DNA from: CAYVAP01 sp964343195
GTDB taxonomy: Bacteria > Bacteroidota > Bacteroidia > J057
Assembly (NCBI GenBank): GCA_964343195.1
Contig: CAYFIR010000181.1
Coordinates: 1 to 9,094, forward strand
Direction of reading: 5' to 3'
DNA length: 9,094 nucleotides
The position numbers were made by a program, and so were the translations under genes. Under the pieces are notes generated by a model, which made no database searches, was not told the origin of the DNA, and saw only the letters and a list, made by a program, of their open reading frames with translations. Within the stretch, counting starts at the first letter, position 1, and every line of letters starts with the position of its first letter. This document shows, in pieces, positions 6,391 to 9,094 of the stretch.

Positions 6391-7083
6391 TTATTCTTCG
6401 AAAAGGTTACCTATTACCGTTGGAGCACGCTCATAGCCTTCCAGAACGGGTTCATTGTGTATAAATCTAATCCGGTCAGTGGCTGTTGTTTTATATTCAC
6501 CGGTCTCCTCAAGCAGGTCGTCAATCAATGTTCTCCATTTGGTATAACTCCCTTCCAATTCCTTGATATAAACTTCCTGAGTATAGGCTCCTAGCATTTT
6601 ACCAAGATTATCCTGAACCTGTGCTTCCACACTCTTGAAGAATATACCCCGTATTCCGATAGATGGATTGACCTGGTAAATCGAGTCTAACTCCATTCTA
6701 CATTTTCTGGCGGCCAGTTCGTACATATCGAAAACAATTACTTGTTTCAGATAGTCCATCGAGTCGATGGTTAGCCTGTAGGAGTGTTCTGGCTCGAATG
6801 CTGGGGCGAAGTATATAACTTCTTCCATTCGTCTTCTATCCCTCTTTCGCTTTGGTACATCCATTACCGAAAACAAGCCGGTAAATGCCCCCCAACATAG
6901 ATTTTGATTCTCACAAGCCTCGATAAATTTTGGTGATCCGATGGTGTCCTGAAAATCGCCAATCTGAAGTTCATAGTTCTCACTCCAAAAAATGTGAGTC
7001 TCATTCCTCAAAGAATCATTGCCCTGTCCGAATAATGCTCCCCCAAAAAGAAGCAGGGAAAAACCTAAAGAGAGTCTTTTCAT
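6391..7083 (-). CDS. secreted protein, DUF922-like with degenerate metal motif
   Basis: A 230-residue exported protein with a signal peptide (1-20, MKRLSLGFSLLLFGGALFGQ). The mature part opens with HIFWSENYELQIGDFQD (30-46), close to the 'W....kLtw.DF.g' opening of DUF922 proteins, putative secreted zinc metalloproteases of Bacteroidota and Proteobacteria. The second landmark, YLKQVIVFDMYELAARKCRM (111-130), aligns with the family's 'L.HEQ.HFDI.E..AR..R' helix. However, the HExxH zinc ligands are replaced (K113, Q114, V117). If this relation is right, the protein has the fold without the catalytic metal site. A basic patch KRKRDRRR (78-85) lies between. The start at 7081-7083 is set by the signal peptide; a longer frame to 7152 is unlikely. 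It lies next to the toxin-antitoxin unit, behind a GTTAGCA core-like sequence, and may itself be a cassette gene. Confidence 0.6.
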   Translation of the reverse strand: MKRLSLGFSLLLFGGALFGQGNDSLRNETHIFWSENYELQIGDFQDTIGSPKFIEACENQNLCWGAFTGLFSVMDVPKRKRDRRRMEEVIYFAPAFEPEHSYRLTIDSMDYLKQVIVFDMYELAARKCRMELDSIYQVNPSIGIRGIFFKSVEAQVQDNLGKMLGAYTQEVYIKELEGSYTKWRTLIDDLLEETGEYKTTATDRIRFIHNEPVLEGYERAPTVIGNLFEE

Positions 7084-7095
7084 ATCACAGCTGGT

Positions 7096-7142
7096 TGTGC
7101 TAACAGCCCCCGTGCGAACGGAAGGAAGACATGGGCGGCTGT
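7096..7142 (-). other. possible attC-like site after the toxin gene
   Basis: A 9-bp stem with one bulged base (7103-7111 with 7133-7142, C7136 unpaired) closes a 21-nt loop and leads on the minus strand into GTTAGCAC, just before the DUF922-like gene. A bulged short hairpin ending in GTTAGC is what an integron attC looks like, and the same GTTAGCA core occurs at 7950-7956. The expected complement of the toxin-antitoxin cassette's own 5' end is not found, so this remains a candidate only. Confidence 0.3.
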
Positions 7143-7159
7143 ACATTGCCATTGGCTTA

Positions 7160-7630
7160 TTATTCCTTTTCAGTTTCTCCCATTCTAGCTAGGATTTGCT
7201 GTTTCAATTTTTCGGACAGCCAGAATCCATGTGCTTCTAATTGGGCTAACAAATCCTTTCCAGATGTGATTAGCCCCGCCTCCTTAGCTTTTATGATGAG
7301 CCCAACTGTGCCTGTTATTTTCAGATTGAGTCGTTTGGCTACCATTCGTCCTTTGCGCTCATCCAGGATAATACGGCTACCCGTCCGTTTGAGAGCTAAT
7401 GCAATGGCACTTGCCTCTCCCATATCGAGTTCCAGGCGGAGTAACTGATACTGCTGGACCTCATAGTCTGTTGAAACTTCAATCCAATCTGGCAAGTCTG
7501 CATGAATTTCCCCTTTGACAATATCTGTGATCAACACACGCTGATACATCTGGCGCAGCAAGTCTATTTGGCCGATATCCACCAAGGCAATCAAGGGGCT
7601 GGCATCTGAAATGACGAGTTCTTCAGGCAT
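7160..7630 (-). CDS. DUF3368-type PIN-domain toxin (probable ribonuclease)
   Basis: A 156-residue PIN-like protein of the DUF3368 family (COG2405 type). Landmarks: VISDASPLIAL (6-16), GEIHAD (40-45), LDMGEASAIALAL (68-80), IILDERKGRMVAKRLNL (87-103) and TGTVGLIIKAKEAGLI (106-121). The four acidic residues expected to hold the metal ions of a PIN nuclease are D9, E41, E72 and D90, so it should be active. Its start codon overlaps the stop of the UPF0175 gene (ATGCCTGA, 8-nt overlap), which indicates translational coupling with the antitoxin made first. Members of such pairs are expected to cleave RNA when the antitoxin is lost; the target here is unknown. The pair is in the accessory, cassette-like part of the window. 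Confidence 0.88.
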   Translation of the reverse strand: MPEELVISDASPLIALVDIGQIDLLRQMYQRVLITDIVKGEIHADLPDWIEVSTDYEVQQYQLLRLELDMGEASAIALALKRTGSRIILDERKGRMVAKRLNLKITGTVGLIIKAKEAGLITSGKDLLAQLEAHGFWLSEKLKQQILARMGETEKE

Positions 7631-7847
7631 TGGCGATGTCTTCTTCGATCTCGTCTATATCGTATTGGAAGATGGACACCTTATACTTGCCCAAAAGTTC
7701 GATAAAAGCATGCTTGGAAAGGCCCACCATTTCGGCCCCTTGACCAGAAGTGATTAGCCCCTCTTCAAACAGTTTGACCGCAAATAGCATGCTTAACTCA
7801 AAGTGACTGACCTGAAGTCCCTCAGGGAGAGTAAGTTGAATGCTCAT
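7623..7847 (-). CDS. UPF0175-family antitoxin
   Basis: A 74-residue protein of the UPF0175 family, the usual partner of DUF3368 PIN toxins. It has an N-terminal beta-strand (SIQLTLPEG, 2-10), a helix (HFELSMLFAVKLFEEG, 15-30) and a helix-turn-helix-like segment LITSGQGAEMVGLSKHAFIE (31-50), followed by LLGKYKVSIFQYD and an acidic tail (DEIEEDIANA) likely to contact the toxin. The start at 7845-7847 matches the family N-terminus; the frame also stays open upstream to 7949, but that extension runs through the GC-rich leader and contains no family sequence. The DNA-binding segment suggests that it represses its own operon, probably at the inverted repeat just upstream. Confidence 0.85.
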   Translation of the reverse strand: MSIQLTLPEGLQVSHFELSMLFAVKLFEEGLITSGQGAEMVGLSKHAFIELLGKYKVSIFQYDIDEIEEDIANA

Positions 7848-7853
7848 GGATTT

Positions 7854-7883
7854 AGCGTAAATAATGACAATGAAATATACGCT
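7854..7883 (-). promoter_or_regulatory. candidate operator/promoter of the toxin-antitoxin pair
   Basis: AGCGTA (7854-7859) and TACGCT (7878-7883) form a 6-bp inverted repeat with 18 bases between, 7 bases upstream of the antitoxin start. On the minus strand TATATTTC overlaps the right arm and differs by one base from the Bacteroidota -7 element TAnnTTTG; no well-spaced -33 element was found. It fits an autoregulatory site but is not proven. Further upstream (7926-7939) a TGGGGC/GCCCCA palindrome lies in the leader. Confidence 0.35.
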
Positions 7884-7948
7884 TTTCTCTCCACTTTGGC
7901 TACCAAACCCGCACCTCCGGTATCCTGGGGCTTGCCCCATCCCGACCA

Positions 7949-8061
7949 CTGCTAACGCGGCCGGCCCCGCCTAGATGTTGCTCCCCATAGCCGGAAAAGT
8001 GCTGCCTGCTGGCCGGGACGCGCCTTGCGGCACCAGCCTTTAATGCTTAAATGTTATCTGC
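7949..8061 (-). other. attC-like recombination site of the AT-rich cassette
   Basis: Minus-strand reading: GCAGATAAC (8061-8053) begins eight bases after... the stop codon region of the AT-rich gene, and GTTAGCAG (7956-7949) ends the site, about 112 nt in all. GCAGATAAC is the exact complement of GTTATCTGC found just before that gene's start, which is how a cassette's attC relates to its own 5' end. Inside, GCTGG-TG-CCG (8038-8029) can pair with CGGCCAGC with a two-base bulge. The segment is GC-rich, in sharp contrast to the AT-rich gene. Blocks CTAGGCG (7974-7968) and GCACTTTT...GCTAT...AGCA (8003-7979) recur at the other end of the cassette. Confidence 0.5.
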
Positions 8062-8068
8062 TGGGTTT

Positions 8069-8611
8069 TTATTTTCGTTCACTTTCTATTAGATATTGCT
8101 CAAACCCTTCATAGCCGTCTTTAATCATCTCTAAGGTCTCATTATCAAAGATTTGGTTTTCCTCCTTATTCCGCTCGGCATTATTTAGTATCTTGTTCAT
8201 CTCGTGAATGTCCACCTCTGTGAATTTAAATTCCTGCTCATTTAAAATATTATAAGCGTGACATTTCGATTCATATGATTGGGTAGCTAATATTTCAAAT
8301 ACTTTTACTAAATGATTTTCGCAATTGAGGTCTTCTAAAGCGAACGCCATAGTGCCATTTGAGTTCTTAGTGTCTTTGTCCAAAATTCTTTCAATTAGAG
8401 GTTCTACCGCATCATGAATGTCAAATCTAATAATCATCAAAGATGCTATGTATCGAATCGAGCTGTCTCGGGATGCTAGTTGGTCGATTATATACATTGT
8501 AGATTTTGCTCTGTCCGACGGTTCCAAATAACAATTTGACAGTAGTTCAGAAGTCCAATCTGGATTGGAGAACTGTTCCTTAATTTGTTCAAATGTTAAT
8601 TCTTTATTCAT
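8069..8611 (-). CDS. AT-rich cassette gene, helical-repeat-like protein
   Basis: A 180-residue cytosolic, acidic, mostly helical protein without signal peptide or membrane segment. The central part looks like a pair of HEAT-type helical repeats: PSDRAKSTMYIIDQLASRDS (31-50), SIRYIASLMIIRFDIHDAVE (51-70), then PLIERILDKDTKNSNGTMAF (71-90) and ENHLVKVFEILATQ (98-111). Such small HEAT-like proteins are often immunity proteins or adaptors, but no partner is present and I assign no function. Base composition is markedly more AT-rich than that of the flanking DNA and of the housekeeping-like genes, which points to transfer. An AAGGA lies four bases before the ATG, one of the clearest ribosome binding sites here. 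It sits tightly (9 nt) inside the cassette ends, with no visible promoter of its own. Confidence 0.75.
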   Translation of the reverse strand: MNKELTFEQIKEQFSNPDWTSELLSNCYLEPSDRAKSTMYIIDQLASRDSSIRYIASLMIIRFDIHDAVEPLIERILDKDTKNSNGTMAFALEDLNCENHLVKVFEILATQSYESKCHAYNILNEQEFKFTEVDIHEMNKILNNAERNKEENQIFDNETLEMIKDGYEGFEQYLIESERK

Positions 8612-8620
8612 GTTGTCCTT

Positions 8621-8868
8621 GCAGATAACGCCTAGCTATGAATCGTGCAGAGTAGGAGAGAACCAACCTGTCGAGTCACGCTGAGCAAAATCTTTTGATT
8701 TTGTCTTAAAATTAAAGCGTCGCGTGACAAAATCGAAAGATTTTGTGGTCTTTCAGAAAGAGATACCATTTCGTCTCGCACTATCCTGCATGATTTCATA
8801 GCCTTTGTTGAACGAAGCCCTTCGGGCAGTCCCGTGCTTCTGCTACCCATATAGCTGAAAAAAGTGCT
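8621..8868 (-). other. cassette boundary upstream of the AT-rich gene (attC- or attI-like)
   Basis: Read on the minus strand, this stretch starts with AGCACTTTT...CAGCTAT...GGGTAGCA (8868-8841) and ends with CTAGGCG-TTATCTGC (8635-8621). Both blocks, in the same order, occur in the attC-like site at 7949-8061. Between them lie about 200 extra bases that contain nested palindromes. It either is the recombination site of a further cassette or is the attI-like site beside the integrase. An open frame of 72 codons here is not considered a gene. Confidence 0.4.
8675..8745. repeat. nested REP-like palindrome
   Basis: Two 20-base arms (8686-8705 and 8726-8745) are inverted copies with 19 of 20 matching and a 20-base loop. 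Each arm is itself a hairpin: CAAAATC-TTTT-GATTTTG (left) and CAAAATC-GAAA-GATTTTG (right). Outside and inside, GTCACG (8675-8680) pairs with CGTGAC (8723-8728). The 'GTCACGCTGAGC' opening resembles dispersed palindromic repeats common in bacterial intergenic DNA. Confidence 0.65.
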
Positions 8869-8914
8869 TTCATAAGGCTTTTGATTTTAACCCAAAACGA
8901 AAGTCTTATGAAAG
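8867..8914 (+). promoter_or_regulatory. long hairpin covering the recombinase start codon
   Basis: CTTTCATAAG (8867-8876) and CTTATGAAAG (8905-8914) are perfect inverted 10-mers. The complementarity continues inward with G-U pairs and one bulge to a stem of about 21 bp with a 5-nt loop (AACCC). The ATG of the recombinase fragment (8908-8910) lies inside the right arm, so in RNA the start would be hidden. It might instead be a recombination or replication structure at an element end. Confidence 0.6.
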
Positions 8915-9045
8915 CCACTTTGGTTGAAAAGAACGCCCTGAGTTTGGATCAGGTGTTAAGTCGAATGTCTCAGCGAATGGGCCTGGCGAACTATGCCGAG
9001 AGCACCATTGTGAGCTATTGTCGTTCCGTGCGAACGATGGTGTAA
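8908..9045 (+). pseudogene. N-terminal fragment of a tyrosine recombinase/integrase
   Basis: A 45-codon frame, too short for routine gene calling. It reads MKATLVEKNALSLDQVL (1-17) followed by RMSQRMGLANYAESTIVSYC (19-38) and RSVRTMV, then TAA. The pattern 'L..m...gy...Ti..Y...vr.mv' is that of the SAM-like core-binding domain that opens phage-type, Xer and integron integrases. The catalytic domain with its Arg and Tyr residues is missing: the frame stops after about the second helix and the remaining 49 bases of the window do not restore it in any obvious way. So it is truncated by a stop, a frameshift or a rearrangement. It points away from the minus-strand cassette-like genes, the classical intI-versus-cassettes orientation. 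Whether it derives from an IntI or from another recombinase (for example one accompanying an IS91-like element) cannot be settled from 45 residues. Confidence 0.55.
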
Positions 9046-9094
9046 GCTTCCCACGATTAGCAACGGTTAAAAATAAAGAACTCAAGCGACTTTT

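Noticed and set aside
7131..7448. Plus-strand frame opposite the PIN toxin
   Set aside because: Antisense shadow of a gene with clear PIN residues; no family features.
8632..8850. Open frame of 72 codons on the minus strand
   Set aside because: It runs through the nested palindrome and the cassette boundary, resembles no protein family, and its composition follows the repeat.

Overview
The window looks like a chromosomal segment of a Bacteroidota member, most likely a Saprospiria/Lewinella-type bacterium. The reasons are protein family content (an ECF sigma factor next to a small membrane partner, a short SPOR-like secreted protein, DUF1287 and DUF922-like periplasmic proteins, an UPF0175/DUF3368 toxin-antitoxin pair), start codons mostly without a clear Shine-Dalgarno, and an 'acaggatt' type inverted repeat between convergent genes. 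This placement is inferred from sequence character, not from a database search.

Left part (1-2400) is all on the minus strand: a stand-alone NfeD-type OB-fold protein with its own terminator, then an ECF sigma factor followed by a four-helix membrane protein that is probably its anti-sigma partner, then a secreted SPOR-like protein. A strong terminator between the SPOR gene and the sigma gene shows they are separate units and decides the sigma start. Middle part (2400-6390): a KvAP-like voltage-gated potassium channel and a HIT-family hydrolase on the plus strand, separated by a cluster of TGATCA palindromes; a minus-strand lipoprotein carrying a nine-base G tract; a DUF1287 amidase-like secreted protein on plus; and a minus-strand acidic lipoprotein.

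Right part (6390-9094) is accessory and is the most interesting. On the minus strand lie, in order of transcription from right to left, an AT-rich helical-repeat-like protein, an UPF0175/DUF3368 (PIN) toxin-antitoxin pair and a secreted DUF922-like protein with a degenerate metal motif. The AT-rich gene is bracketed by GTTATCTGC and GCAGATAAC, followed by a ~110-nt structured tail ending in GTTAGCAG. This is the layout of an integron gene cassette with its attC. The boundary upstream of that cassette shares blocks with the tail. Divergent from the array, at the right edge, is a 45-codon N-terminal fragment that resembles a tyrosine recombinase, with a long hairpin over its start codon. Together they suggest an integron-like cassette array beside a broken integrase. 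The architecture is directly visible for one cassette and only suggestive for the others.
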